Under the pieces are notes generated by a model. It did no database searches, had not been told where the DNA came from, and saw nothing but the letters and a program-made list of their open reading frames with translations. A stretch of DNA of 38,752 bases. Origin: Arthrobacter sp. E3. GTDB lineage: Bacteria > Actinomycetota > Actinomycetes > Actinomycetales > Micrococcaceae. Made by a program: the position numbers and the translations under genes. This document shows positions 28,847 through 38,028 of this stretch, piece after piece. The stretch is from NCBI RefSeq assembly GCF_017353415.1, contig NZ_JAFMPX010000033.1, positions 1 to 38,752 on the forward strand, written 5' to 3'. The first letter of the stretch is position 1. The number at the start of each line of letters is the position of its first letter.

Positions 28847-29101
28847 CTATTCCGTATCTGGCCTTGGTGCGTCAGGGAAGTCCAGCTCGGCCCTTGGAAG
28901 CAAGTCGACATAGGCGCTGGCTGCCGATATGAAGAAGAACAAGAAGCCAAGCAGCCCCAGGCCCATGGAATCGCTGGACACCACTTCCGGGTCGACGTTC
29001 AGGTTGCTGACGATGATGGCCACGGCCATCGCGAAGGCCGCGGTAGCTATGCCACAGAAGGTTCCTCGGTGGGGTGCTGCCGAGAAGAGATCGGCGCACA
29101 A
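28847..29101 (-). CDS. Small two-helix membrane protein, 84 aa
   Basis: From a TTG at 29101 (AGGAG about 10 bases upstream) the product has two hydrophobic helices, GIATAAFAMAVAIIVSNL and GLGLLGFLFFFISAASAYVDLLP, with short charged ends and an acidic tail. The frame continues to a TTG at 29152. No family is recognised. It lies between the TetR operator region and a gene remnant, an area of decay, so it could itself be a fragment; the clean helices argue that it is or was coding. Confidence 0.5.
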   Translation of the reverse strand: MCADLFSAAPHRGTFCGIATAAFAMAVAIIVSNLNVDPEVVSSDSMGLGLLGFLFFFISAASAYVDLLPRAELDFPDAPRPDTE

Positions 29102-29179
29102 GCCCGCTGGCTCCTGTCGCCCAGCCCATTGCGCAGCTTTCGTGGCATTCAAGGGCTATGCTGCGGATGCCTCCAGCGC

Positions 29180-29420
29180 TCAGTTCTCCCGGCGGTAGCG
29201 GATGTGTGTTGCCAGCGGCGAAGGCAGCACCTCGACCGGCTCGAACCCGAACGTTTCGATGCCGTCGAAGAGCCGCTCGCCGGAGCCGCACGTGCCTGGA
29301 CGCAAGCGGCGTCGAACCCGTCAGTCAGTCTCCCACCCGCCTCGGATCGGACCGAAAATGTTCCGGCCCGGCACCAAAACCGTCGAGCAGAATCGACATG
29401 TGGCAGGTCGTGGAGCGCAA
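29180..29420 (-). pseudogene. Dihydrofolate-reductase-family (RibD C-terminal) gene with internal deletion
   Basis: The N-terminus (TTG at 29420) reads LRSTTCHMSILLDGFGAGPE, the usual start of the 'TCHMSxSLDGFVAGP' proteins of the DHFR/RibD_C family, then diverges and meets a TGA at 29325-29327. In another frame the last 36 codons of the same family follow: GSGERLFDGIETFG and SPLATHIRYRREN, stop at 29180. The central roughly 130 residues of a protein of about 190-200 aa are absent. This is a remnant formed by deletion, not a sequencing slip. Confidence 0.75.
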
Positions 29421-29624
29421 TCTACCTGAGGGTGTTGGCCCGCCGCAAGGATTGCCCTTGGCATGGCAGAGACGCACCCTCGGAGAACGGCGGGCGCCTA
29501 GACTCATCACCGCGGCCGGTTTGGCAATGCACTGTGTGCAGGCGAACCTCGAAACAGGAAAAATGCCCGCTGCCGCCAAATACTGCGTAGCATCAGAGTA
29601 GGGATTGGCGAGGAGTGTGGCGAA

Positions 29625-30101
29625 ATGTTTGAGATATTTACCGACCCTGCCCGACGTGTTGTGGTGTTGGCCCAAGTGGAAGCCCGCGAACTCAACCACC
29701 AGCACTTCGGCACGGAGGACATCCTTCTTGGCCTCATCCGTGAAGGAAACGGCATTGCAGCGAAGGCGCTGGAATCCATGAATGTTTCATTGGATCGTGT
29801 CCATGAACAGGTAAATGAGCTCGTTGAGAAGGGCCAGCCGTCCCCCGATGGAGCCATCCCGTTCACGCAGCACGCCAAATTGGTGTTGGAGCTCGCCCTA
29901 GCCGAGGCGCAGTTGCTGGGCCACAACTACATTGGCACTGAGCACATCCTGCTGGGTCTGATCCGTGCCGGCGAAGGTGTTGCAGTCGAGGTCCTCGCCA
30001 AGCTTCACGCCGATCCCAACGCGGTTCGCCAGCGAGTCATACAGTTGCTCTCCGGCTACCTGGGCGAGGAACCCACGACTCCTGAAAGTAACGACGACTG
30101 A
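29625..30101 (+). CDS. Stand-alone double Clp-N domain protein
   Basis: A 158-aa protein that is only the N-terminal substrate/adaptor-binding region of ClpC/ClpA, without any ATPase module. It has two similar Clp-N repeats: residues 1-70 (MFEIFTDPARRVVVLAQVEAR, FGTEDILLGLIREGNGIA) and 75-145 (FTQHAKLVLELALAEAQLLG, IGTEHILLGLIRAGEGVA), with an acidic tail. It lacks Walker motifs because the gene ends, not through a frameshift. ClpC starts in almost the same way, so it could compete for ClpC substrates or adaptors, or dock an unfolding partner. GAGGAG precedes the ATG by about 11 bases. The genes on both sides are decayed; this frame is intact. Confidence 0.85.
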   Translation: MFEIFTDPARRVVVLAQVEARELNHQHFGTEDILLGLIREGNGIAAKALESMNVSLDRVHEQVNELVEKGQPSPDGAIPFTQHAKLVLELALAEAQLLGHNYIGTEHILLGLIRAGEGVAVEVLAKLHADPNAVRQRVIQLLSGYLGEEPTTPESNDD

Positions 30102-30122
30102 AAGCAACCGCTCCTAAAACAA

Positions 30123-31309
30123 TCACCCAGCGGTGGAAGAAGCCGTGTCACTCGGCGAAATCTGGCTCCCTCCTGAAGGATCTACTGAACCGTGCAGTGC
30201 CGCAAATACCGACTTGGCAACTACCACTGACGCGTTTTCACCACTGTTCGCAGAAGCCGAGAGATTGGTCCCGACGATGATGGTGTCACCGTTGTTGGTG
30301 TCGTAGCCCATAAACGTTGCATAACCGGGGATTTGCCCCGCATGTCCGAGCACTCCAGGGACCAGCTGGGCCACGCCAAACCCATAGCCAACACCGTTCG
30401 GCTGGCTGGGGTCACTTGGCTGGATGCTGTCCAGGCCCAAGACGGATTGGTGTCTGTCTGGTTGCGAGGCTTGAGGCTGCCGTCAAGTGCCGCAGGCAAT
30501 TGGGCCGAGGGAACAGCGTATGAGTCGATGGTCTGAACGTTCGTGCCGAACTGGTAGCCCTGGGCATGCGGTGTGGGAATTGTGGAATCCGTGTTGGCTG
30601 GCAGGGAAGTGTGAGTGAGCCCGAGAGGCTCGAAGATTCGCTTCTGGAACGCCTCGGCGGCCGACATGCCCGTAACTTTCTCAATGACCAGTCCAAGCAA
30701 AACAAAGTTGGTGTTGTTGTAGTCATATTTCTGCCCGGGAGGCGCTTCCGCGGGGTGTGAAAAGGCGACGGCGAGGAGTTCTTCGGGCGTCCACACTTTG
30801 TGCGGGTCATTGTCCATGGTGGCATTGAATCCAGCGTCAAACGTGTAGCTGAAAAGCCCGCTGCGCATATTGGCCAGTTGTGCGATGGTGATATTTTCAC
30901 CGTTGGGCACATCCGGGCGGAACTTCGAGATCGGGTCATCCAGCTTCAACTTGCCTTCCTGGAACAACTGCAGGATCACCGTTGCGGTCATCGGCTTCGT
31001 ATGGCTGCCGATCCGAATGTAGTCGGAAACAGATATGGGTACCTGCTTTCCAATCTCGGCTGTGCCGAATGCCCCTGACCAATCGCCTTGTTTGGGTGCT
31101 TTGATCAGTATCACTGCGCCTGGGATTGCGTTGGCTTTCAGCAGCTCTGGAATTTCCATCTGTAAGATTTTCGCATATGTCGGCTTTGAACTGTTGGGTT
31201 CTGAGCTGGCCGAGGCCGACGGCGTGCTGCCGCCAGTTGTTGGTGCCGTGCACCCCGATACGGCTAACAATGCAACTGCCGCAAACATCGCCATTACGGT
31301 AGTCTTCAC
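30123..31309 (-). pseudogene. Beta-lactamase-fold serine hydrolase lipoprotein, broken by an internal deletion
   Basis: The frame from the GTG at 31309 encodes a lipoprotein signal (LLAVSGC) and a class C beta-lactamase/DD-peptidase-like domain with the SxxK motif SHTK and the YxN motif in YDYNNTN. After DTNPSWAWTA it shifts; the remaining C-terminal part, with GHAGQIPG (the HxG motif) and FMGYD, is in another frame ending at 30123. Comparison with the usual family layout suggests that about 30 residues between WTA and LDSIQP are missing, not just one base. The junction (30427-30436) is CCTGGACAGC, readable in both frames, which fits a deletion between short matching sequences. The product is probably inactive. 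Confidence 0.8.
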
Positions 31310-31430
31310 AGCTCGATCCTTCCGACATCCGCTGGGTCGCCTTGCGAGCGAACCGGGTCAATACGCATCCCATGACGTATTTTTCAGACTAAACCCGGGC
31401 GTGTGCAATACCCAACAAAAATCGCTGGCT

Positions 31431-32234
31431 TCATCGCTTCCAGTAATAGGGGGTGGTTGTTGACACTTTCAGGAGTCCGGAACGCTCCAGGATGGGACGT
31501 GATAATTCGGTGGAGTCGCTGTGAATCAGCAGCTTGCCGCGGGTGAGAGCTGAGCGCGCGCGGGCTGCCGTCAATGCACGGTAGATTCCGCGCCCACGCC
31601 ACTCCTCACGAGTGGCACCGCCCCAGATCCCGGCAAATTTCGTCTCTGCAACCAGCTCCAGACGTCCTGCCGTCACGATCCGTCCCTCGACTTCGGCCAC
31701 CCACAACTCCATCCCGGGGTCGATCGCGAGCCGCCTCAGCAGCGCTTCCGCCATGTCATCGGAGACCGGGTCGCCAAAGACCTCATCCTGCATGGCGCTC
31801 ATCGCGCGTACGTCTGATTCTTCCATGACCTGCCGCAACGTCACACCCTCAGGCAGTGGAACGTCAACGGCAAGTGCCGACGCTTCACCGATCATGATCG
31901 ACTCCTGCTCGTCCCGGATGAAGCCGTTGTCGAGCAAGGCCTCATGCAGTCCAGGGGCATGATCGTGTCCACGGGTCTTCCACTCGACACGGGTGATCTC
32001 AGAGTCGCACTGGTAGTACGCCATCGCTTCTGGAACGAGCCGTTGGATGGCAGCCTGATCGGCTCCACCAAGGTTCTTGTAGGTGATGAATCCTCGTCCG
32101 TTCATGAACGTCACCAAACGCAGCGGACCTTGCACAATGACCTTGATGGCGCTCGGTGTCTCCGCATCGGTGCGCAGTTGTTCGTCGTAGGCCGCCAGGA
32201 ATTGGACCCGCTTTTGGGAATCGTTGTCGCTCAT
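31431..32234 (-). CDS. GNAT-family N-acetyltransferase
   Basis: A 267-aa protein whose C-terminal half is a GNAT domain that transfers an acetyl group from acetyl-CoA. The acetyl-CoA loop is GGATREEWRGRGIYRALT (pattern R/Q-x-x-G-x-G/A). The strand WVAEVEGRIVTAGRLEL precedes it. The N-terminal about 110 residues, including ITRVEWKTRGHDHAPGLHEALLDNGF, look like a second, degenerate GNAT-like half. The ATG overlaps the FAD monooxygenase stop (ATGA), so the two are cotranscribed and coupled. The acceptor substrate is unknown. Confidence 0.85.
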   Translation of the reverse strand: MSDNDSQKRVQFLAAYDEQLRTDAETPSAIKVIVQGPLRLVTFMNGRGFITYKNLGGADQAAIQRLVPEAMAYYQCDSEITRVEWKTRGHDHAPGLHEALLDNGFIRDEQESIMIGEASALAVDVPLPEGVTLRQVMEESDVRAMSAMQDEVFGDPVSDDMAEALLRRLAIDPGMELWVAEVEGRIVTAGRLELVAETKFAGIWGGATREEWRGRGIYRALTAARARSALTRGKLLIHSDSTELSRPILERSGLLKVSTTTPYYWKR

Positions 32235-33484
32235 CTATCCATTCTTGCGGAAGATCGGGGATCCAGCTCTGGTTCGATGCGTTCCGGGCGGAAACCACGC
32301 CCAACAATGCGCCCTGTCACGCGGCGGGCCACCGGCAGAGCCACCGCTGCAACAGCGCGTTGCCACCAGCGCATCGGGCTGCGCAGGAACGCCCCGCCAC
32401 CCGGCTTCCCAATGAATCTGTGGACCATCAGTTGAAGCGGCTGCATGCAGGCAACAGGCTTCAGCCGTCGTTTTTGCACACGTTGGAGTTCTGCCACCGT
32501 CACCGATCCTGCACGCAAGCTGCCGACCAGCAGGTTGGCGCTGGCCACTGCGTCCTGGACCGCGTAGTTGATGCCCACCCCGAACGCCGGTGACATCGCA
32601 TGGGCGGCGTCCCCAATGCATAAGAAGCCCTCCCTGCCCCACTGCTCCAGCCGATTGACCTGGACCGTCAGGAGCTTGATCTGGTCCCAGTGCTCAAGCG
32701 AGGACACCACCTCGGCAAGGAACGGGGCGGTCCGCAGGATCCTGGCCCTGAACTCGTCCAGTCCAGCCTCCTGGATGCCCTTGAAGTCACCCTTTCGGAT
32801 TAGCATCCCGGACTGGAAGTAGTCGGTCCGCGGGATGGTGATGATCATCGACTCTGCGTCCAGATAGGCGAGCGTGTCTGGCGGATTGTTTTTTGTTTTC
32901 GGTAACCGGAACCACAGCACGTCAATGGCTACGCCATAGTCCTTCGGGACCAGCCCCGCCGCGTGGCGAAGCGTCGAAGCCCTGCCGTCCGCTGCAATAG
33001 TCAGCGCAGCCGTTATTGAAAGCAGGCCGACGGGAGTCCTCGCACGCACTCCCGAGACGCGTCCGCCGTCGAACATCAGGCCGGTGGCGTCAGTGCCCAT
33101 CAACAGGCGGAAGGTGGAGTACTTCGCACCCTCCTCCGCCAGAAGGGAAAGGAAATCCCACTGCGGCATGAGCGCGATCGATTTGTTCGCCCCGGACAGG
33201 TGGGAGAAATCGACCGGAGTCAGGCGATTGCCGTTAATGACGATGTCCAGGGTTTGAATGGCGCTTTGGGCAATGGCGTCGAACTTCTCGCGCAGGCCAA
33301 GCTGGTCAATCAAATCAAGCGTGGACGGGTGGATCGTGTCGCCACGGAAATCTCTAAAGAAGTCCTCGTGCCTCTCCAGCACAATCGTGTCGACGCCTGC
33401 GCGGGCCAGCAGGATTCCGAGCATCATGCCCGCCGGCCCGCCTCCGGCAATGCAGCAGGTGGTGCTCAGATTCTGTGTCTGCAT
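32231..33484 (-). CDS. FAD-dependent monooxygenase, UbiH/PHBH type
   Basis: A 417-aa flavoprotein monooxygenase. The N-terminal dinucleotide motif is AGGGPAGMMLGILLARAG with the acidic end LERH; TIAADGRAS is the DG motif and CIGDAAHAMSPAFGVGIN the second FAD-ribityl motif with the usual helix after it. The region between carries the substrate-binding sheet (RLTPVDFSHL). After residue 340 a basic, helical tail (LPVARRVTGRIVGRG) extends beyond a typical PHBH core and may touch the membrane. It follows the DUF4336 gene by 11 bp and overlaps the GNAT gene by 4 bp. The substrate is unknown, probably an aromatic or polyketide-like compound. Confidence 0.88.
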   Translation of the reverse strand: MQTQNLSTTCCIAGGGPAGMMLGILLARAGVDTIVLERHEDFFRDFRGDTIHPSTLDLIDQLGLREKFDAIAQSAIQTLDIVINGNRLTPVDFSHLSGANKSIALMPQWDFLSLLAEEGAKYSTFRLLMGTDATGLMFDGGRVSGVRARTPVGLLSITAALTIAADGRASTLRHAAGLVPKDYGVAIDVLWFRLPKTKNNPPDTLAYLDAESMIITIPRTDYFQSGMLIRKGDFKGIQEAGLDEFRARILRTAPFLAEVVSSLEHWDQIKLLTVQVNRLEQWGREGFLCIGDAAHAMSPAFGVGINYAVQDAVASANLLVGSLRAGSVTVAELQRVQKRRLKPVACMQPLQLMVHRFIGKPGGGAFLRSPMRWWQRAVAAVALPVARRVTGRIVGRGFRPERIEPELDPRSSARMDR

Positions 33485-33495
33485 GTCAGCCCCAT

Positions 33496-34212
33496 CTAGT
33501 TCCCATCACTGCGGATGTTGAGCCAACCAAATGCCCGCTCGACGGTTTCCCGGGCGGCTTCGGTGACAATGGGCCCGTGCGCGAGGACGAGCTTGTCGAA
33601 GTCCCATTGCAGAATCTGCTCGATGGACTCCCGCGCTGCAACCTTGTCGCGAAACGTCAAGCGAATGTCACGGCCAACCCCGCCCCATGGAGCCTTCACC
33701 CCTCCGAGTGCCACCAGGGCGTTACGCAGATGGTTTCCTGGCTTGCACTCGTGGATCTGGATGACGTCCTCAACGAGCAAAGTGCGTGAGGGCACATGGA
33801 AGAACACCGCCTCCTGCAAGAGGGAACTGCCACGGAGTTGGACCTGTTCCAGATCCGGTGCCCACAAATCGCCGTCCGTTTCTCCCAAGATGCCAGCCAG
33901 CGGCAGTTCGCCTTTCTTGAGCGTGATGGGCGTGATGGGGCTGGAAAACATTTGGGCTTCGGGGAACAGTTTGTGCCAGGCGTTCAGGCGCCAAAAGTGC
34001 CGCGGTGTTGGTGAGACCAGGTAACGGACGGGGCCCAGCGCGATGATTTTAGCCAGCAAGGAGAACGAGACTTGGACCGGAGAGGCGATCCACAACGACC
34101 CGTCCTTCAGCCTGGCCACCGTCATCCGCGTGTTGAAATGAGCCCCCATGTCGCGGACCACAGGACCATTGACCACAAACAGGTCCTTGCCCACCGGTTC
34201 CAAGCTCACCAT
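33496..34212 (-). CDS. DUF4336 protein (metallo-beta-lactamase-like)
   Basis: A 238-aa protein of the DUF4336 family, a divergent metallo-beta-lactamase fold. Seen are the N-terminal VNGPVVRDMGAHFNTRMTV strand pair, RYLVSPTPRHFWRLNAW (in place of the usual HxHxDH metal motif), HVPSRTLLVEDVI and VLAHGPIV near the C-terminus. The metal-binding histidines of true MBL enzymes are not all present, so catalysis is doubtful. The ATG at 34212 has GAGG 4 bases upstream; an upstream extension to 34335 overlaps the preceding gene and lacks family character. It starts the DUF4336-monooxygenase-GNAT set. Confidence 0.8.
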   Translation of the reverse strand: MVSLEPVGKDLFVVNGPVVRDMGAHFNTRMTVARLKDGSLWIASPVQVSFSLLAKIIALGPVRYLVSPTPRHFWRLNAWHKLFPEAQMFSSPITPITLKKGELPLAGILGETDGDLWAPDLEQVQLRGSSLLQEAVFFHVPSRTLLVEDVIQIHECKPGNHLRNALVALGGVKAPWGGVGRDIRLTFRDKVAARESIEQILQWDFDKLVLAHGPIVTEAARETVERAFGWLNIRSDGN

Positions 34213-34283
34213 GGCCTCAGTGTAGCCATCCGTCTTGACCGGAGTCCACGAAAAGGGCTGCCAGGCTGCTCCTAAGCGGTGGC

Positions 34284-34913
34284 TTAAGCGGTGACGGCTG
34301 CCGCGATCACAACTGGCGTCGTTTGGCCGTCCCACGTGACGGTCAATGCAGCCTCACGCGGGAGCGCCCCGCTGGTATCCAGCTCACGCAGCACGGCAAA
34401 GTTCAGCGGACCAGCCGCGATGCTCGTGACGGTGCCCGTGGTGGCCGGGACGCCGGCGCTGAACTCCGGCAGGCCGGCGTCGGACGTTGCGCTACTGCTG
34501 ATCCAAGCTGATTCCGGCAGCCGCTCCAGCGAATCTCCTGTCACCAGCATTTGTTGCACCTGCGGCTTGCCGGTAAGCAGAGCAGCCGCAAGCTCGGCGA
34601 CATAGACGGGATCCGCTGTGGCGTCATAGATCCAGCGCGTCCCCAAAACCGAATGCTCCATGGTGGTGATGAGGAATTCCTCCGCCCCGGACAAGGGGGC
34701 TCCGCGGTACGTCAGCGGGACGTGGTACGTTCGCTCCCCCACGCGGAGCAGGTGCGTTTCCACGCCCACCTCGCCAGCCGGATCGTCAAAGCGGAACGCG
34801 CCGAGAAGTTCCAGCTCGCCCGCATCCCCGGCAAACCACGGCTGGCTCGGCAGCCACTGGCTCAGGAGCTCGGACTTGGAGGGGGTCAGTTCTGCATCAT
34901 AAAGAATGGCCAT
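34284..34913 (-). CDS. Maltokinase N-terminal-cap-like protein
   Basis: A 209-aa protein resembling the N-terminal cap domain of mycobacterial maltokinase (Pep2) without any kinase domain. Typical blocks are LSQWLPSQPWFAGDAG, RFDDPAGEVGVETHLLRVG, YHVPLTYRGAPLSGAEEFLITTMEHSVLGTRW and IYDATADPVYVAELAAALLTG. Related stand-alone proteins occur in corynebacteria and Micrococcaceae; their role is not established to my knowledge. The ATG at 34913 is chosen over a GTG two codons upstream. It sits between the TPP enzyme and DUF4336 genes with gaps of 65 and 71 bp, so cotranscription is possible but not forced. Confidence 0.8.
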   Translation of the reverse strand: MAILYDAELTPSKSELLSQWLPSQPWFAGDAGELELLGAFRFDDPAGEVGVETHLLRVGERTYHVPLTYRGAPLSGAEEFLITTMEHSVLGTRWIYDATADPVYVAELAAALLTGKPQVQQMLVTGDSLERLPESAWISSSATSDAGLPEFSAGVPATTGTVTSIAAGPLNFAVLRELDTSGALPREAALTVTWDGQTTPVVIAAAVTA

Positions 34914-34978
34914 GCCCACCAGTCTAGGAGACTTGTCTACCCCCGCCGCCGAGCCGGTGACCGGCCCAGCGGCGGTGG

Positions 34979-36700
34979 TTAGAGGTTCAGGTGCGTGGGC
35001 CCGAACATCTTCAGCAACACATCAACCACGACGACGTTCGGCCCGTCCCCCGCAAAGCCTGCCTTTAGCGCGTCCCCCACATCTTCGGGTTTCACGCGCT
35101 GTGCCGGAACCCCGAACGACTCCGCGAGTTTCACGAAGTCTGGTCGGGTCAGCTCGGTGTGGGTTGCCTTGCCGAAGGAGTCCACCATGTACTCGCGCAG
35201 GATGCCGTATCCGCCGTCATCGACAATGAGCCACGTGACGGGTGCGTTGTGCTGCTTGGCCGTGGCAAGTTCGGCGATGGAGTACATGGCTGAGCCGTCG
35301 CCGGCCACCGCCAGCACGCGGGCGGGTTTGCCTTGGCTTTGCAGCCCCAGCGCCCCGCCAATTGCTGCCGGGAAGCCGTAGCCCAGGCCGCCGGCGCCTT
35401 GGGCGGAGTGGAATTCACCGTCGCGTGAATCCCAGCAGCTCCAACCCCAATAGGCGGAAATAGTCATGTCCCAGAACGTCTGCATGTCATCCGGGACGGC
35501 CGCGCGGATATCCGCCATGAACGTGCGCTCAAGTGCCAGGTCCTGCACGTCAAGACGGGCCTGCACTTTCGCCAAAGTCTGCTTCACGATCTCGGCCGGG
35601 CGGGTCCCATGCCAATCCGCGTCCGCGCTCAAGGACGAATCCAAGGCATCGTTGAGCGCACGCAACGCCTGTCCGGCGTCGGCCCGGATGCCCAGCGCCG
35701 GTCGGTTGGATTCAAGCACCCGCGGCTCGGCGTCGATCTGGATGATGCGCCCGCGCGGCTCCATGGTGAAGTAGTTGCTTGACACCTCCCCCAGCGATGA
35801 ACCGATGACCACCAGCACGTCGGCGTCCTCAAGAACTTCCGTGACGTGCCTGTCTTCAACCCACGACTGCAGCGACAACTCATGATCCCAAGGGAAAGCG
35901 CCGTTGCCACCAGGGGTGCACACCACGGGCGCGTTGAGCTTCTCAGCGATGGCCAACAGCGGCTCTTCGGCTTTCCCTCGACGCACACCGCCGCCTGCCA
36001 CGATGGCGGGGCGCACGGCATCCTTGAGCCATTTCACGGCTTCACGGACAAGCTCGACGCGCGGCGGGTTGTCGAAGGGTTCGGCGAGCGCATCTTCCAC
36101 GGCCGGGACAAAGATGGGGTCAAGCAGCACATTTTGCGGCACTTCAACCCACACCGGGCCCTGCGGGGAGGAGACGGCTTCCGTCCAGGCGTCCTGAATG
36201 GCTGAGGGGATGCCGGAGGCGTGCTGGATGAGGCGTTGGCTCTTGCTCACATTGGCAGCCGATGCCTTTTGGTCATCGAGCTGGTGCAGCATGCCCTTGC
36301 GCCGGGCGCCCAATCCTTCTAGCGGGATCTGGCTGGCGATCACGATCATGGGAACGCCGGTTGCGTATGCTTCCTGCAACCCAGCCAACGCGGTCAAGGC
36401 GCCGGGGCCGGTGGACAGGAACAGCACACCCACTTCGCCCGTGGCCCGGGAGTAGCCGTCGGCTGCGAAAGCCGAGTTGTTTTCCACGCGGGAGGAGACG
36501 AAATGCAGCGGTGAGCGGCTCAGTGCGTCAAACAAGCCCAGGGCGTGCTGGCCGGGGATGCCGAAAACGGTTTTGGCGCCGAGGGCGGAGAGGGTTTCCA
36601 CCACCAGGTCCCCGCCGTTGCGCTGGGGTGCGTCAGGGGCCTCCGCCTGTGAGAGGTCCGCTGCGGAGCTTGCGAGGTCAGGGAGTATCTGGGGATTCAC
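34979..36700 (-). CDS. Thiamine-diphosphate enzyme, acetolactate-synthase-like; possible 2-keto acid decarboxylase
   Basis: A 573-aa enzyme with the three-domain TPP fold of the acetolactate synthase superfamily. The N-terminal Pyr domain holds the activating Glu73 in [12 protein letters not shown] and the FGIPGQHAL loop. The C-terminal domain has the metal/diphosphate motif GDGSAMYS (coded near 35280-35300) ending in VDDGGYG, where most members have NN or ND. The GTG start overlaps the ureohydrolase stop (GTGA), so the two proteins are made together. That pairing recalls the arginine-transaminase pathway, where AruI, a TPP enzyme, decarboxylates 2-ketoarginine and a ureohydrolase acts later. 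It is not a biosynthetic acetolactate synthase by context, as no small subunit or ilvC is next to it. Confidence 0.85.
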   Translation of the reverse strand: MNPQILPDLASSAADLSQAEAPDAPQRNGGDLVVETLSALGAKTVFGIPGQHALGLFDALSRSPLHFVSSRVENNSAFAADGYSRATGEVGVLFLSTGPGALTALAGLQEAYATGVPMIVIASQIPLEGLGARRKGMLHQLDDQKASAANVSKSQRLIQHASGIPSAIQDAWTEAVSSPQGPVWVEVPQNVLLDPIFVPAVEDALAEPFDNPPRVELVREAVKWLKDAVRPAIVAGGGVRRGKAEEPLLAIAEKLNAPVVCTPGGNGAFPWDHELSLQSWVEDRHVTEVLEDADVLVVIGSSLGEVSSNYFTMEPRGRIIQIDAEPRVLESNRPALGIRADAGQALRALNDALDSSLSADADWHGTRPAEIVKQTLAKVQARLDVQDLALERTFMADIRAAVPDDMQTFWDMTISAYWGWSCWDSRDGEFHSAQGAGGLGYGFPAAIGGALGLQSQGKPARVLAVAGDGSAMYSIAELATAKQHNAPVTWLIVDDGGYGILREYMVDSFGKATHTELTRPDFVKLAESFGVPAQRVKPEDVGDALKAGFAGDGPNVVVVDVLLKMFGPTHLNL

Positions 36701-37776
36701 TTGGCACCGCCTTCGGTTCCGGACGGCGCGAACCCGGCTGGCCGGCGTCGTTCTTCGGCATCGAGGGCTTGCGGCGCATAGCCGTTGGGCTCACCGAAAC
36801 GATCGCCGGCCACATGGTTGTCCGCCATGAGCGTCACCAGCTCAAAACCGACGTGGCTGGCGGCGATGCCGGTGATTTCGGCGTGGTCATAGGCGGGGGC
36901 AACTTCGACGATGTCCGCGCCAACGAGGTTCATGCCGCGGAAGCCGCGAATGATCTCGATGAGTTCGCGGCTGGAGATGCCGCCAGCTTCAGGTGTGCCG
37001 GTGCCGGGTGCATGTGCAGGGTCCAGGACGTCGATGTCCACGGAAATGTAGAGGGGCCGTTTGCCGATGCGGTCGCGGATTTTCGCCACGGTTTCCAGCA
37101 CGCCCTGGTAGTAGACGTCGGCGCTGGTGACGATGCCGAAGCCGAAGCGGTGGTCATCGTCGAGGTCCTTTTTGCCGTAGAGCGGGCCGCGCGTTCCCAC
37201 ATGCGAGATCGCTTCAGTGTCCAGAAGGCCTTCCTCCACAGCTCGGCGGAACGGGGTGCCGTGGGTGTATTCGGCGCCGAAGTAGGTGTCCCACGTGTCC
37301 AGATGTGCGTCAAAGTGCAGCATGGCGATGGGCTCGCCAGCACGTTCGGCAGCGGCGCGCAGCAGCGGCAGCGAGATGGTGTGGTCCCCGCCGATGGTCA
37401 GCAGCTTCGAGCCGCCGGCGGTCAGATCAAGGGCGTTCGCCTGGATGGTTTCGATGGCCTCGTTGATGTTGAACGGGTTCACGGCCATGTCGCCGGCGTC
37501 CGCCACCTGGCAATTTTCAAAGGGTGAAACATCCCACGCCGGATTATAGGGACGCAGCAGCCGGGAAGCCTCACGGACGTGGTTCGCACCAAACCGAGCA
37601 CCCGGTCGGTAGGAGACGCCGCTGTCAAAGGGAACACCGACGACGGCGACGTCGGCTTTCGCCACTTGGTCCAGTCTCGGGAGGCGTGCGTACGTGGCGG
37701 CACCCGCATAGCGCGGGATCCTGGAGGAGTCGATAGGGCCAAGGTTACCGTTGGCTTCGATGCGGAGCTCTTTCAT
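36697..37776 (-). CDS. speB: Ureohydrolase: agmatinase or guanidinobutyrase
   Basis: A 359-aa member of the arginase/agmatinase family, a binuclear manganese enzyme that releases urea from a guanidino compound. All metal-ligand motifs are present: [16 protein letters not shown], and [19 protein letters not shown]. The [15 protein letters not shown] start of the core matches agmatinase-type enzymes. The ATG at 37776 has GAGGA 5 bases upstream; the frame is open to 37833, but that stretch contains the promoter. The TPP enzyme gene overlaps the 3' end. Agmatine (to putrescine) and 4-guanidinobutyrate (to GABA) are both possible substrates; context with a TPP decarboxylase favours the second. The symbol is a family label. 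Confidence 0.85.
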   Translation of the reverse strand: MKELRIEANGNLGPIDSSRIPRYAGAATYARLPRLDQVAKADVAVVGVPFDSGVSYRPGARFGANHVREASRLLRPYNPAWDVSPFENCQVADAGDMAVNPFNINEAIETIQANALDLTAGGSKLLTIGGDHTISLPLLRAAAERAGEPIAMLHFDAHLDTWDTYFGAEYTHGTPFRRAVEEGLLDTEAISHVGTRGPLYGKKDLDDDHRFGFGIVTSADVYYQGVLETVAKIRDRIGKRPLYISVDIDVLDPAHAPGTGTPEAGGISSRELIEIIRGFRGMNLVGADIVEVAPAYDHAEITGIAASHVGFELVTLMADNHVAGDRFGEPNGYAPQALDAEERRRPAGFAPSGTEGGAK

Positions 37777-37821
37777 GGATGTCCTCATTTCTAGACAGTT
37801 GACCTGCGTCACATCCGTGCA

Positions 37822-37841
37822 GTTGTTCACCATAGTACAAC
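37822..37841. promoter_or_regulatory. Dyad over the speB -10 box
   Basis: GTTGT and ACAAC frame 10 central bases, and the dyad covers the TACTAT box of the promoter below. A related GTTCAC/GTGAAC pair is nearby on each side (37825-37830 and 37856-37861). Repressor binding here would control speB and perhaps the divergent permease. Weak symmetry; position is the main argument. Confidence 0.35.
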
Positions 37842-37860
37842 CGATGTTGCCTAATGTGAA
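37832..37860 (-). promoter_or_regulatory. Promoter of the speB-TPP enzyme operon
   Basis: TTCACA (37855-37860) and TACTAT (37832-37837) are separated by 17 bases; four of six -10 positions and four of six -35 positions match consensus. The start site would be near 37825, about 49 bases before the ATG at 37776. Confidence 0.5.
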
Positions 37861-38028
37861 CCAAAAGTTTCATAGTGGATACCTTGAGTTGAGGGCAGCC
37901 CATTCCATGCGCATGAACACGCTGCAGCAAGGCAGCGTAAGAATTTCGTCAAGACAGGCTCTTTCGCGACGCACTGGTGCTAGTCTCCATGTGCCGCCAA
38001 TGGACGGCGCTGAAACGAAAGGCCTCCC

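Noticed and set aside
30221-31309. Intact 362-aa serine hydrolase
   Set aside because: Its last ~65 residues are out of frame with the family; the true C-terminus with the HxG motif is in another frame, so it is listed as a pseudogene.
34979-36700. Biosynthetic acetolactate synthase (ilvB)
   Set aside because: No small subunit or ilvC follows, and the gene overlaps a ureohydrolase; context argues for a catabolic decarboxylase or another TPP enzyme.
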